Source: DATAOG01 sp963798075 (GTDB lineage: Bacteria; Pseudomonadota; Alphaproteobacteria; Geminicoccales; Geminicoccaceae). From it: DNA of 64,000 bases. This document shows, one piece after another, positions 26,647 through 36,224 of the stretch. The stretch's first letter is position 1. Every line of letters starts with the position of its first letter. The position numbers and the translations under genes were made by a program. The notes beneath the pieces are model-generated. The model saw only the letters and a program-made list of their open reading frames with translations, was not told where the DNA came from and did no database searches. The DNA lies in assembly GCA_963798075.1 (NCBI GenBank), contig CAWCRU010000018.1, forward strand, positions 124,001 to 188,000, written 5' to 3'.

Positions 26647-27540
26647 ATGTCTCTCGTCCCGTACGATGATCGCGACGGCTTCATCTGGATGGACGGCAGC
26701 CTGGTGCCGTGGCGGGACGCGAAGGTGCACGTGCTGACCCATGCCCTGCACTACGCGAGCTGCGTGTTCGAGGGCGAGCGGGTCTACGACGGCCGGATCT
26801 TCAAGCTGACCCCGCACAGCCAGCGGCTGGCGCACTCGGCCGAGGTGATGGGTTTCGCGCTGCCCTACCCGGTCGCCGCGATCGATCAGGCATGCAGGCA
26901 GGTGGTCGCCGCCAACGGCATCGGCGACGGCTACGTCCGGCCGCTTGCCTGGCGCGGCGCCGAGATGATGGGCGTGTCGGCCCAGAAGACCAGGATCCAT
27001 GTCGCGATCGCCGCCTGGACCTGGCCCGCCTACTTCACGCCCGAGGCCAGGCTCAAGGGCATCCGAATGACCCGCGCCGTCTACCGCCGGCCGGCGCCGG
27101 ACACGGCCCCGACCCAGAGCAAGGCCGCGGGCCTGTACATGATCTGCACCCTGTCCAAGCACAAGGCCGAGGCCGCGGGCTACGACGACGCCTTGATGCT
27201 CGACTACCGCGGCTACCTGGCGGAGGGGACCGGCGCCAATCTGTTCCTGGTGTTCGACGGCAAGCTGCACACGCCGACCCCCGACTGCTTCCTCGACGGC
27301 ATCACGCGCCGGACCGTGATCGAGCTCGCCAGGGCGCGCGGCCTCGAGGTGGTCGAGCGCCACATCCTTCCGGACGAGCTGGCGCGCGCCAGCGAGGCCT
27401 TCCTGTCCGGCACCGCGGTCGAGGTGACGCCGGTGCGCGAGGTCGACGAGCACCGTTTCGAGGTCGGCCGGATCACCCGTCAGCTGGTCGCCGACTTCGA
27501 CGCGCTCACCCGCGAGCCGGCGCACCAGCAGGCGGTCTGA
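26647..27540 (+). CDS. ilvE: Branched-chain amino acid aminotransferase
   Basis: This is a fold-type IV PLP enzyme transaminating Leu, Ile and Val. The start at 26647 (MSLVPYDDRDGFIWMDG) gives 297 residues. HVLTHALHYASCVFEGERVY is the family's substrate-binding region, and the PLP lysine is expected in SKAAGLYMICTLSKHKAE (in part), followed by LDYRGYLAEGTGANLF and DGITRRTVIELA, which are typical of IlvE. It is divergent from marR. Confidence 0.95.
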   Translation: MSLVPYDDRDGFIWMDGSLVPWRDAKVHVLTHALHYASCVFEGERVYDGRIFKLTPHSQRLAHSAEVMGFALPYPVAAIDQACRQVVAANGIGDGYVRPLAWRGAEMMGVSAQKTRIHVAIAAWTWPAYFTPEARLKGIRMTRAVYRRPAPDTAPTQSKAAGLYMICTLSKHKAEAAGYDDALMLDYRGYLAEGTGANLFLVFDGKLHTPTPDCFLDGITRRTVIELARARGLEVVERHILPDELARASEAFLSGTAVEVTPVREVDEHRFEVGRITRQLVADFDALTREPAHQQAV

Positions 27541-27563
27541 GCGGCAGGGGCCCGGTCCCAGGG

Positions 27564-29486
27564 TCAGCCGGCGGACCCGACGCCCGGCGGGATCTCGATC
27601 ACCTGGCCCGGATAGATCAGGTCCGGGTCGCGGATCTGCGCCTGATTGGCGTCGTAGATCTGGACGTACTCCATGCCGCTGCCGAACAGGCGGCGGGCGA
27701 TCCGCCAGAGCGAGTTGCCGGGCTGCACGATCACGTAGTCGACCTGGGTCTTGCCCTGGATCGGCGGCTGGCTGGCACGGGTGAAGGGGGTTTCCAGGCG
27801 CGCCACTGGTCGGCCCTGACTGCCGAGCTGGTCGAGGCGCAGCGTGTAGTCGCCGGGAGCCAGATCGTGGCCCAGCACCGCGGTCCAGCGGCCACTCGGC
27901 TCGGCGACCGCCTCGGCGGCGGGTTCGTTGTCGACGTAGATCCGAAGCGGCGCACCCGGCGGCGCCTCGCCGGCCAGTCGGGTCCGGCCGCTGTCGTCGT
28001 AGTCGAGCACCAGAAGGGCCAGCTGACCGTCGCTGCTGATCCGGCCCGGCGCCTGCAGGATCCGGCCTGGTGCCTGGCCGTCGCCGGCGAGCAGCACGGC
28101 GAGCGGCCCGGTTGCCGCCTCCGCCAGCCTGACCTCCGCCGGCTGCGGCGGCGGGCCTTCGGCGACCGCGACCGGCGCCGGCTGGGGCGGCGGCGGCTCG
28201 GGCACGACGACCACCACGACCTGCTCGGCCGCGACCGCCGGCGCTCCCTCGCTGGTCGCCCGCAAGCTCAGCTCCAGGCCGCCCGGCGCGAGGGGCTCGG
28301 CCGGCGTCGCGACCCATTCGCCCTGCCGGTCCGCCCGCACCCGGTCGAGCACCCGCTCGCCGGCGAGCAGTTCGACCTCGGCGCCCGGCGCCGCCCGCCC
28401 GGCAATCACCGCCCGGCCGCCGGGCTCGACCCGGACGATGTCGAAGCTCGGGCGCACGACCGCCGGCGGACCGGCTGCGGGCTCGGCGACCTTGGCGAGC
28501 TCGCGGGCCTGGTCGGGCTCGACGGCTTGCGGCTTCGGCTCGGGCTTCTCGACCTTGCGCGCGGCCAGGTCCGTGGGCTCGGGCGCGCCGCCGAGCAGCG
28601 CCGCGAGCGCGCGGCGGATCGTATCCAGGCTCAGCGATCGCGGCGGCGGCTCGACGGCCGCGGCGCCGGGCTCGGGCAACGCCGGCGCGGTCGCCGGCAG
28701 GGATGTGGCTCTGGCGGTCTGGGGGGCGGCCTCGGGCGCGGCGGCCGGACGAGCGGGCGGGGTCGGCGACGGCTGCGGGCTTCGGGGCGGGCCTCGGACG
28801 GCGCGGGCAGGGTCGCGGCCGGCGCGCCCGATGGTTCGACCACCGGCGGCGACGCCGGCAGTGCGGGCGCCGCCTCGGGCGGGACGGCTGCGATCCGGCC
28901 CTCAAGGGTCGGCTGCAAGGGTGTCGTCGGCTCCGCCGGAGGTGCTGGCGGCGTCACCGGGCCAGCGGCCGGCGCCAGCTCGCTCAGCCGCGGCGCCGCG
29001 ACCCCCGTAGGGCTCGGCTCGGGGCCTGCGGCGCCTGGCGCGGCCTCCGGAGCCACCGCCGAGGGCGGTTCCGGCTCGGCGAGCGCCGCGACCGGCGGCG
29101 GCGCGGCCGCCTGTCCAGCCGCCTTGGCAGCGGCTTCAGCCGACGGCGCCTGGGGCCGGCGCGCCTCGGATGGCAGCGTGGTGCCCGCTGCGACGGCTGC
29201 CGGTGGCGGGGCCGGGGCCACGGGCTTGACGACCTCGCCGGCGCGCGCGGGCTCGGCGGCCGGTGGCTCGGATGGCAGTGTGGGGGGGCGCGGGCTCGGC
29301 GCCGGGTTCGGGGAGGGCTGCCGGTTCGGGAAGGGTTGCCGGGCCGGCCTCCGGGCTGCGATCGGCCGTGCCGATGGTCGGCTGCAGCGCGTGGCGCACC
29401 GGCCCATAGGCGGCCCAGCCGGCGCCGAGCAGCGCCAGAGCCGTAAGCAACCAGACGATCGGGCGATGGGCCATGACCGTGAACAT
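27564..29486 (-). CDS. LysM-domain envelope protein (two frameshifts)
   Basis: The gene starts at ATG 29486 (AAGG eight bases upstream) or 29474. It has an N-terminal signal anchor (IVWLLTALALLGAGWAAYG), a very long Pro/Ala/Glu-rich region, one or two beta-sandwich-like segments (PGGRAVIAGRAAPGAEVELL, and GDYTLRLDQLGSQGRPVA) and a C-terminal LysM domain (YVIVQPGNSLWRIARRLFGSG, ANQAQIRDPDLIYPGQVIEIP). It probably binds peptidoglycan in the periplasm, as in other alphaproteobacterial Ig-like/LysM proteins. The frame changes near 29284, at a run of seven G, and again near 28790; the two changes compensate to a total of about 640 residues. I regard the shifts as likely sequence errors. Confidence 0.8.
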
Positions 29487-29699
29487 TTATGTAACCTTGA
29501 GCCGCGACCATAGGTCGAATCGCGCGCGTTTGCAAAGCTTTGGCTCGCATCGGGCGGCGACCGCCCCGCAAACCCCCGCCAGCCGCCCGAATCGCGCCGC
29601 CCGACGCCCCGAAAGCTGCCTCCCGCTGCGCCCGTTCGGCCTTGAACCCGCCGACGGGAAACCGCAGACTGAGCCCCGCCTCTGCGTGGAGATTTGTGC

Positions 29700-30278
29700 A
29701 TGACGATCAGCATCTGCGTCTTCTGTGGCTCGCAATACGGGGCCGAGCCGCGGTTTCGGGCCGCAGCGACGCGCTTTGGCGAGCTCGCGGGTGCAGGCCG
29801 CGCGAGGTTGATCTATGGCGGCGGCCACGTCGGTCTGATGGGCGCGGTCGCCGATGCCGCGATGGCCGCGGGCGGCGAGGTCATCGGCCTGATCCCGACC
29901 CGCCTGCTCGAGCGCGAGGTGGGTCACCGGGCGATCACTGAGCTCGTGGTCACCCGCGACATGTGCGAACGCAAGCAGCAGATGATCGACCGGGCCGACG
30001 CCTTCGTCGTCCTGCCGGGCGGGCTCGGCACCCTCGACGAGCTGCTCGAGGTCGTGACGCTGCGCCAGCTCGGCTATCACGACAAGCCGATCGTGCTCCT
30101 CAACCTCGCCGGCTACTGGGACCCCTTGCTGGCGCTCGTCGATCGGGTGATCGAGCAGCAGTTCGCGGCTCAAGGCGCCCGCGGCCTGCTGTGCGTGGTC
30201 GACACCGTCGAGGCCGTGCTGCCGGCGCTCGGGGTCGGCCGGCCGGCGCCGCGCCTGCGCGCCGCCGAGGCCGGCTGA
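29700..30278 (+). CDS. LOG-family protein (TIGR00730-type nucleoside 5'-monophosphate phosphoribohydrolase)
   Basis: These Rossmann-fold enzymes release the base from (cytokinin) riboside monophosphates or AMP; older annotation calls them lysine decarboxylase-like. The start at ATG 29700 (MTISICVFCGS) has GTGGAG eight bases upstream and gives 192 residues. LIYGGGHVGLMGAVADAAMAAGG (in part YGGGHVGLMG), MCERKQQMIDRADAFVVLPGG (in part ERKQQM) and the PGGLGTLDELLE motif are diagnostic. It is divergent from the LysM gene across a 213-base gap in which I see no gene. Confidence 0.92.
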   Translation: MTISICVFCGSQYGAEPRFRAAATRFGELAGAGRARLIYGGGHVGLMGAVADAAMAAGGEVIGLIPTRLLEREVGHRAITELVVTRDMCERKQQMIDRADAFVVLPGGLGTLDELLEVVTLRQLGYHDKPIVLLNLAGYWDPLLALVDRVIEQQFAAQGARGLLCVVDTVEAVLPALGVGRPAPRLRAAEAG

Positions 30279-30287
30279 GGCCCTTCC

Positions 30288-30812
30288 TCAGGCGTCCGCG
30301 CCGTCGCCGACCACCGGGTTCGGCACCGCCTGGCCACCGCGCTCGGCGTCCTGCTGCTGCCGCCGGCGGTAAAGCCCGACGAAGTCGATCGGGTCGAGCA
30401 GCAGGGGCGGAAAGCCGCCATCGCGCGTCGCGTCGGCGATGATCCGCCGGGCAAAGGGGAACAGCAGGCGCGGGCATTCGATCAGCAGGAAGGGCTCGAG
30501 GCTGCTCTCGGGCACGTTGAGGACGACGAACACCCCGGCGTAGACCAGCTCGAGCACGAACATCGTGTCCTCGCCGGCCCGGCCTTCGAGCTGCAGATCC
30601 AGGGTGATCTCGTATTGATCGACGGCCAGGCGCTCGCGCTGCACCTGGAGATCGCGGATCTGGACCTGGAGCTGCCGCTCGGGCTTCAGGCTCAAGGGGC
30701 CGCGCGGATTCTCGAAGGACAGGTCCTTGACGTACTGGGTCTGAATCATCAGCCGCGGCTGATTTGCCTGGTTGGTGACGTCGTTCGGCGGCGTCTCCGG
30801 GGTGTCGGCCAT
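30288..30812 (-). CDS. secB: Protein-export chaperone SecB
   Basis: SecB is a tetrameric cytosolic chaperone that hands preproteins to SecA. The 174 residues match the alphaproteobacterial type. QTQYVKDLSFENPRGP and ECPRLLFPFARRIIADATRDGGFPPLLLDPIDF (in parts PRLLFPFARRII and GFPPLLLDPIDF) are the family signatures; the C-terminal tail is longer than in E. coli. Convergent with the LOG gene, it is the third gene of a minus-strand run with a histidine phosphatase and fxsA. Confidence 0.96.
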   Translation of the reverse strand: MADTPETPPNDVTNQANQPRLMIQTQYVKDLSFENPRGPLSLKPERQLQVQIRDLQVQRERLAVDQYEITLDLQLEGRAGEDTMFVLELVYAGVFVVLNVPESSLEPFLLIECPRLLFPFARRIIADATRDGGFPPLLLDPIDFVGLYRRRQQQDAERGGQAVPNPVVGDGADA

Positions 30813-30866
30813 GCTGCGCTCTTCCTCGGACTGCTTTTCGGGCTTGGCAGGGATTCGCCGGGGGCC

Positions 30867-31382
30867 TCAACCGAGGCGCACCAGGGTGGCGTTGCCCACC
30901 TCCTGGCCGGTCAGCGCCCGGATGAAACCCCAATGGGTGATGACCGCCACCCGGTGGCGATCGGGCAGCGGGTCGGTCGCGGCGCGAAACCGGGCGCAGC
31001 GCTCGGCAAGGCTCGCCTCGGTCTCAGCCGCCTGGCCCCACCAGAGCTCCTCCAGGTGGGCGAAGTCGAGCGCCGGCCAGAGCGTCGTGAGCTGGCTTCT
31101 CGGCGTGCCGAGATCGCAGGAGAACACGCAGCGCTCGCGCACCAGGGGCTCGATCACGATGCTGAGCTCGAGCGCCCGGGCGACGATCGTCGCGGTCTCG
31201 AGGGCGCGCCGATAGGGGCTGGCCAGCAGCCGGTCGATCCCGGCCGCGGCCAGCCGGAGCGCCAGCTCCTCGGCCTGGCGCCGGCCGTCCGCGGTCAGCG
31301 CCGGATCGGGAATCCCGGGATCGATCCGGGTCTGCGAGTAGTGCCGGTTCCACTCCGACTCGGCGTGCCGGACAAGGATCAC
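30867..31382 (-). CDS. Histidine phosphatase superfamily protein
   Basis: This is a phosphoglycerate mutase-like phosphatase of 171 residues. The N-terminal MILVRHAESEWNRH carries the catalytic RHG-type motif (RHA here, with the phospho-acceptor His). LLASPYRRALETATIVA and VAVITHWGFIRAL supply the second Arg and the second catalytic His. The substrate is unknown. It overlaps fxsA by four bases. Confidence 0.88.
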   Translation of the reverse strand: MILVRHAESEWNRHYSQTRIDPGIPDPALTADGRRQAEELALRLAAAGIDRLLASPYRRALETATIVARALELSIVIEPLVRERCVFSCDLGTPRSQLTTLWPALDFAHLEELWWGQAAETEASLAERCARFRAATDPLPDRHRVAVITHWGFIRALTGQEVGNATLVRLG

Positions 31383-31903
31383 GACCGCCGGTCCCAGCCG
31401 CCGCGTGGTGGCGGCACCTCATCGGTCGCGATCTCCTCGAACTCGGCATCGACGACCGGTCCGGCCCCGTTCGGCGCGCCCGGCCGGGCGCCGGCCGGCC
31501 GCACGACGTGGCGCTCGAGGTAGTGGCCGAGGTGCCGATAGAGCAGGGCGCGGACCGGCGGCAGCAGCAACAGGGCGCCGGCCGCGTCGGTCAGGAAGCC
31601 CGGCGTCAGCAAGAGAGCGCCTGCGAGCACCAGGCAGAGGCCCTCGAACACCTCGGCCACCGGCATCACACCCTTTTCCAGCTGCCGCTGCGCCCGCATC
31701 AGGACGCCAAAGCCCTGGCGGCGCAACATCCAGGTGCCGACGACCGCGGTCAGCACGATCAGCGCCAGGGTCGGCGCCAGGCCGAGCCAGCCGCCGACCC
31801 GGATCAGCAGCGCGATTTCGGCGATCGGCACGATCACCAACGCCACGAGCAAAATCGGGCCGAGCCGAATCCGGCGGGTGGTTTGTCTTTCGAAACTCCG
31901 CAT
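31379..31903 (-). CDS. fxsA: FxsA-family membrane protein
   Basis: FxsA is an inner-membrane protein; in E. coli its overproduction suppresses phage T7 F-exclusion. The 174 residues have four hydrophobic stretches (PILLVALVIVPIAEIALLI, LAPTLALIVLTAVVGTWML, VAEVFEGLCLVLAGALLLTPGFLTDAAG in part GALLLTPGFLTD, and LLLLPPVRALLY). The motif LLTPGFLTDAAG with LLPPVR is the family hallmark. It is divergent from the Tim44-like gene, an arrangement common in Alphaproteobacteria. Confidence 0.92.
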   Translation of the reverse strand: MRSFERQTTRRIRLGPILLVALVIVPIAEIALLIRVGGWLGLAPTLALIVLTAVVGTWMLRRQGFGVLMRAQRQLEKGVMPVAEVFEGLCLVLAGALLLTPGFLTDAAGALLLLPPVRALLYRHLGHYLERHVVRPAGARPGAPNGAGPVVDAEFEEIATDEVPPPRGGWDRRS

Positions 31904-32007
31904 TATATGATTGTTTAGGACCGCGTCCTTAGCTTGCGCCAGCTGCTCCTGCGGGCACCATCCGCGAAATCGCCCGCCGCTGCAACCCGGGCGTCGATGG
32001 AGCCGGA

Positions 32008-32688
32008 ATGTCTGAGGGCTTTGCCTACATCGATATCCTGTTTTTCGCCATGGTTGCGGCGTTCATCGCGCTTCGGCTGCGCAGCGTGCTGGGCCGGCGG
32101 ACCGGCCAGGAACGGCGACGTCCGGCCGACTTTGGCGCCCCCCGCGTCAATGGCGCGGCGGACAACGTGGTCGCTCTGCCGGACCGAACCGGTGCTGCCG
32201 AAAGCGAGGCCGGGGTGGCCGATCTGACTGACGCCAGCGTCAAGGCGGGCCTGACCCAGATCCGGCTGGCCGATACCCGCTTCGACCTGCGGCAGTTCTC
32301 GCGGGGCGCGCGGGGCGCGTTCGAGATGATCGTCGAGGCCTATGGCGCGGGCGACAAGAACGTGCTCCGGCCGCTGCTCGCCGACGGGGTGTTCGACGGC
32401 TTCGCTGCCGCCATCGATCAGCGCCGGGCCGCGGGTCAGACGCTCGACACCCAGCTGATCGCGATTCGCAGCGCCGACGTGGTCGAGGCGGGGGTGCAGG
32501 GCTCGGATGCGCGGATCGGCGTCCGCTTCACGAGCGAGCAGGTCAACGTCCTGCGCGACCGCGATGGTACCGTCGTCGATGGCGATCCCGGCGTCGCCGA
32601 AGACGTGATCGACATCTGGACCTTCGAGCGCGACCTCCAGAGCGTCGACCCCAACTGGATGCTGGTCGAGACGCGTACGCCCTCCTGA
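32008..32688 (+). CDS. Tim44-like domain protein
   Basis: The 226-residue protein has an N-terminal transmembrane anchor (YIDILFFAMVAAFIALRL), a polar linker and a C-terminal Tim44-like domain (FDLRQFSRGARGAFEMIVEA, DIWTFERDLQSVDPNWMLVETRT in part WTFERDLQSVDPNWML). Bacterial Tim44 homologues such as TimA of Caulobacter are membrane-associated and of uncertain role. A GGAG lies six bases upstream of the ATG. The stop overlaps the mltA ATG (TGATG). Confidence 0.9.
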   Translation: MSEGFAYIDILFFAMVAAFIALRLRSVLGRRTGQERRRPADFGAPRVNGAADNVVALPDRTGAAESEAGVADLTDASVKAGLTQIRLADTRFDLRQFSRGARGAFEMIVEAYGAGDKNVLRPLLADGVFDGFAAAIDQRRAAGQTLDTQLIAIRSADVVEAGVQGSDARIGVRFTSEQVNVLRDRDGTVVDGDPGVAEDVIDIWTFERDLQSVDPNWMLVETRTPS

Positions 32689-33925
32689 TGCATCGTCGGT
32701 TGCGGCCGCCGGCCGGGCGCCTCCGCCTCCTGAGGCCTATGCTGGGGCTCGTTTGGGTCCTGGGGTTGGTGAGCTGCGCCCCGCCGGCACCCGTGCCACC
32801 CGAGGCACCCAAGCTGGAGCTGGAGCCGGTGGGCTTCGACGGGCTGGCGGGCTGGAGCGCCGACGATCCGAGCGATGCCCTGCTCGCGTTCCGGCGCTCC
32901 TGCACCGCGCTGCGGGGTCACGCCGGGATCGATCCCATCGGACCGGACCCGGCGTTTGGCAAGGTCGGCGACTGGCTGCCGGCTTGCGCGGCCGCCGACG
33001 CGGGCGCGGCTCGGCGTCGGCAGAGGCGGCGCGCGAGTTCTTCGAGACCTGGTTCCAGCCCTACCGGGTAAGCGACCGGGGCCAGTCGGTCGGCCTGTTC
33101 ACCGGCTACTACGAACCTGTGCTGCACGGCTCCCGGCACCCGGGCGGGCGCTATCGCGTGCCGCTGCATGCGGCGCCTTCGGATCTGCTGCGGATCGACC
33201 TCAGCCGGTTCAATCCGGAGCTCGCCGGCTACGCGATCTGGGGCCGGGTCGAGCACGGCGAGTTTGCGCCCTACTACACGCGCGCCGAGATCGACGACGG
33301 CGCTCTTGCAGGGCAGAACCTGGAGCTGCTCTGGGTCGACGATCCGATCGCCAAGTTCTTTCTCCAAATTCAGGGCTCGGGACAGGTTCGTCTCGACGAT
33401 GGCTCGGTGGTCCGGGTCGGCTATGCGGCGCAGAACGGCCGACCATACCGCGCGATCGGCCGCGATCTGATCGAGATCGGAGCGCTGCATCGCGGGCAGG
33501 TGACCCTGCAGACGATCCGGATCTGGCTGAGCGCCCATCCCGCCGACGCGGCGACGATCATGGAGCGCAACCCCTCCTACATCTTCTTCGAGGAGCATCC
33601 CGAGCTCGCGGCCGCGGACGGGCCGCTCGGCACCGAGGGCGTGCCGCTCACCGCCGGGCGCTCGCTGGCGGTCGATCGCCGCTTCCTGCCGCTCGGGGCG
33701 CCGCTATGGCTGGACACCAGCGCGCCGCGCCCGGACAGCCCGGAGGCGGAGGTGCCGCTCCAGCGGCTGATGGTCGCTCAGGACACCGGCGGCGCGATCA
33801 AGGGTGTGGTCCGCGGCGATGTCTTCTGGGGCGCCGGCGAGCCGGCGGAGGCGATCGCCGGGCGCATGCAGAGCCAGGGCGGCCTCGTGCTGTTGCTGCC
33901 GCGGGCCCTGATCCCGACCGGCTGA
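32688..33925 (+). CDS. mltA: Membrane-bound lytic murein transglycosylase A (frameshift in sequence)
   Basis: MltA cleaves peptidoglycan glycan strands, leaving 1,6-anhydro-muropeptides. The N-terminus (to about 33005) has a signal peptide with a possible lipobox (GLVSC, LVS-C) and GFDGLAGWSADDPSDALLAFRRSC in part. The remainder, from AREFFETWFQPY, is in another frame: GLFTGYYEPVLHGS, IDDGALAGQNLELLWVDDPIAKFFLQIQGSG in parts, VGYAAQNGRPYRAIG and the 3D-domain catalytic motif AQDTGGAIKG. One indel near 33008 joins the two to about 412 residues. It belongs downstream of the Tim44 gene; smr, its usual neighbour, is displaced 4.6 kb away. Confidence 0.92.
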
Positions 33926-34027
33926 GCCGGGCGCCGACGCAACCCGAGCGGACGCCCGCGTCCGATCATTTGCCGGCGTAGGGGTCATCGGCTAAGGTCG
34001 CGCACCCTACTCGATCCGCTGGACGCC

Positions 34028-34798
34028 ATGCCCGCCAAGCCTGAGCCCCGCGTCGCCCTGTTCGTGACCTGCCTGGTCGATCTGTTCCGGCCGGCGGTCG
34101 GCTTCGCCGCGGTCAGGCTGCTCGAGGCGGCCGGCTGCCGGGTCGAGGTCCCGCGGCGCCAGACCTGCTGCGGCCAGCCCGCTTACAATCAGGGCGATCG
34201 CGCCGACACGATCGCCATTGCCCGGGGCATGATCGAGGCGTTCGCGGGCTACGACTACGTGGTGGCGCCGTCCGGCTCCTGCGCCGGCATGCTGAAGAAG
34301 CACTATCCGGAGCTGTTCCAGCCCGGCTCGGCCGACGCCGAGCGCGCCCGGGAGCTCGCGGAGCGCACCTTCGAGCTGACCGGCTTTCTGGTCGACATCC
34401 TGGACGTCGGGTCGAGTACCGCGGAGCTGCCGGTCCGGGCGACCTATCACAATTCCTGCTCGAGCCTGCGTGAACTCGGCGTCCGCGACCAGCCCCGCCA
34501 GCTCCTGGCCGGCATTTCGGGCCTAAAGCTCGCGGAGCTCGCCGACGCCGAGGTCTGCTGCGGCTTCGGCGGCACCTTCTGCGTCAAATATCCCGAGATC
34601 TCGACCAAGATGGTCGACGACAAGGTGGTCGCGATCGAGGCGACTGGGGCCGAGCTGGTGCTGGCGGGCGACCTCGGCTGCCTGATGAACATCGCCGGCC
34701 GCCTGAAGCGGCTGGGCTCCAACGTCGAGGCCCGGCACGTCGCCGAGGTCCTGGCGGGCCCGCCGCTCGGGCCGCCGATCGGCGCCGCCGGCGCCTGA
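34028..34798 (+). CDS. lutA: Lactate utilisation protein A (Fe-S, CCG domain)
   Basis: LutA is the (Fe-S)-binding subunit of the LutABC (LldEFG) L-lactate oxidation complex. The 256 residues contain two cysteine-rich CCG modules: TCCGQPAYNQGDRADT in the first half with SGSCAGMLKKHYPELF, and YHNSCSSLRELGV with AEVCCGFGGTFCVKYPEIS in the second. It is the first gene of lutABC, with 17 bases to lutB. The preceding 100 bases after mltA hold no recognisable promoter. Confidence 0.94.
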   Translation: MPAKPEPRVALFVTCLVDLFRPAVGFAAVRLLEAAGCRVEVPRRQTCCGQPAYNQGDRADTIAIARGMIEAFAGYDYVVAPSGSCAGMLKKHYPELFQPGSADAERARELAERTFELTGFLVDILDVGSSTAELPVRATYHNSCSSLRELGVRDQPRQLLAGISGLKLAELADAEVCCGFGGTFCVKYPEISTKMVDDKVVAIEATGAELVLAGDLGCLMNIAGRLKRLGSNVEARHVAEVLAGPPLGPPIGAAGA

Positions 34799-34814
34799 GC
34801 CGGGCGAGGACCGC

Positions 34815-36224
34815 ATGCAGCCGACCTCGCTCACGTTCAAGGCCAACGCTCACCGGGCGCTCGGCGACCCGGTGCTGCAGGCGGCGCTGGGCTTTGCCCG
34901 CGGCGGCTTTCAGGACAAGCGCCGGGCGGCTGCCGACCGCCTGCCCGAATTCGAGGCGCTGCGCGATGCCGCCAAGGCGATCAAGGACCACACGCTCGCC
35001 CACCTCGACCTCTACCTCGAGGCCTTCGAGCGCCGCGTGCTCGAGCAGGGCGGCAAGGTTCACTGGGCGGGCGATGCCGCCGAGGCGCGCGCGGTCGTCC
35101 TGCGGCTCTGCAAGGGCGCGGGCGCGCGCTCGGTGACCAAGAGCAAGAGCATGATCTGCGAGGAGATCGGTCTCAACGAGGCGCTCGAGGCCAACGGCGT
35201 CGCGCGGGTCGAGACCGATCTTGGCGAGTACATCGTCCAGCTCGCGGGCGAGACGCCGAGCCACATCCTGGCGCCCGCGATCCACATGACGAGGCAGCGG
35301 GTCGCCGACCTGTTCGCAGAGCATCACCAGCGGCCGCGCGTCGACGCGCCGGACGAGCTGCTCGCCGAGGCCAGAAGCGCCTTGCGCCAGCGCTACTTCA
35401 CCGCCGACGTCGGGATCACCGGCGCCAACTTCCTGATCGCCGAGACCGGCTCGGTGGTCGTGGTGACCAACGAAGGCAACGCCGAGCTCACCCAGGGCCT
35501 GCCCAAGACCCACATCGTGGTCGCGAGCCTCGAGAAGGTGGTCCCGACCTTCGAGGACGCCTGCACCCTGCTGCGCGTGCTGGCGCGCTCGGCGACCGGC
35601 CAGGAGTTCTCGGCCTACACCACGATCCTGACCGGGCCGAAGCGGCCTGCGGATCTCGACGGCCCGAGCCACTTCCACGTCGTGCTGGTCGACAACGGCC
35701 GCAGCCGGGTCGTCGGCACCGAGTTCCAGGACATCCTGCGCTGCATCCGCTGCGGCGCCTGCATGAACCACTGCCCGGTCTATCTGACCACCGGCGGTCA
35801 CGCCTACGGCTGGGTCTATCCCGGGCCCATGGGCGCGGTCCTGACGCCGCAGTTCATCGGCATCGAAGAGGCCCATCACCTGCCGAGCGCTTCCAGCTTC
35901 TGCGGCCGCTGCGAGGCGGTCTGCCCGGTCCGGATCCCGTTGCCCAAGCTGATGCGCTACTGGCGCGAGCAGGAGTTCAGCAAGCGCCTGGCACCCCCCG
36001 TCGCGCGCTACGGCACCAGGCTCTGGGGGTTCGCCGCCAGCCGGCCGGCGCTCTACCACCTCGCGGCGCGCATCGGCATGCGCGTGCTCGGCCTCTTGGG
36101 CGGCCGGCGCGGGCGCTTTCGCAGCCTGCCGCTGGCCGGCGGCTGGACCGGATCGCGCGACCTGCCGGCGCCGGAAGGACGCACCTTCCAGGCACTCTGG
36201 CGGGCGCGGGGTGGTCGTTCGTGA
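34815..36224 (+). CDS. lutB: Lactate utilisation iron-sulfur protein LutB
   Basis: LutB (LldF/YkgF) of 469 residues has an LUD domain over about residues 60-300 (SVTKSKSMICEEIGLNEALE, ETGSVVVVTNEGNAEL) and a C-terminal ferredoxin-type domain with CIRCGACMNHCPVY and CGRCEAVCPVRIPL, which should hold two [4Fe-4S] clusters. A C-terminal extension follows. Its stop overlaps lutC by four bases. Confidence 0.95.
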   Translation: MQPTSLTFKANAHRALGDPVLQAALGFARGGFQDKRRAAADRLPEFEALRDAAKAIKDHTLAHLDLYLEAFERRVLEQGGKVHWAGDAAEARAVVLRLCKGAGARSVTKSKSMICEEIGLNEALEANGVARVETDLGEYIVQLAGETPSHILAPAIHMTRQRVADLFAEHHQRPRVDAPDELLAEARSALRQRYFTADVGITGANFLIAETGSVVVVTNEGNAELTQGLPKTHIVVASLEKVVPTFEDACTLLRVLARSATGQEFSAYTTILTGPKRPADLDGPSHFHVVLVDNGRSRVVGTEFQDILRCIRCGACMNHCPVYLTTGGHAYGWVYPGPMGAVLTPQFIGIEEAHHLPSASSFCGRCEAVCPVRIPLPKLMRYWREQEFSKRLAPPVARYGTRLWGFAASRPALYHLAARIGMRVLGLLGGRRGRFRSLPLAGGWTGSRDLPAPEGRTFQALWRARGGRS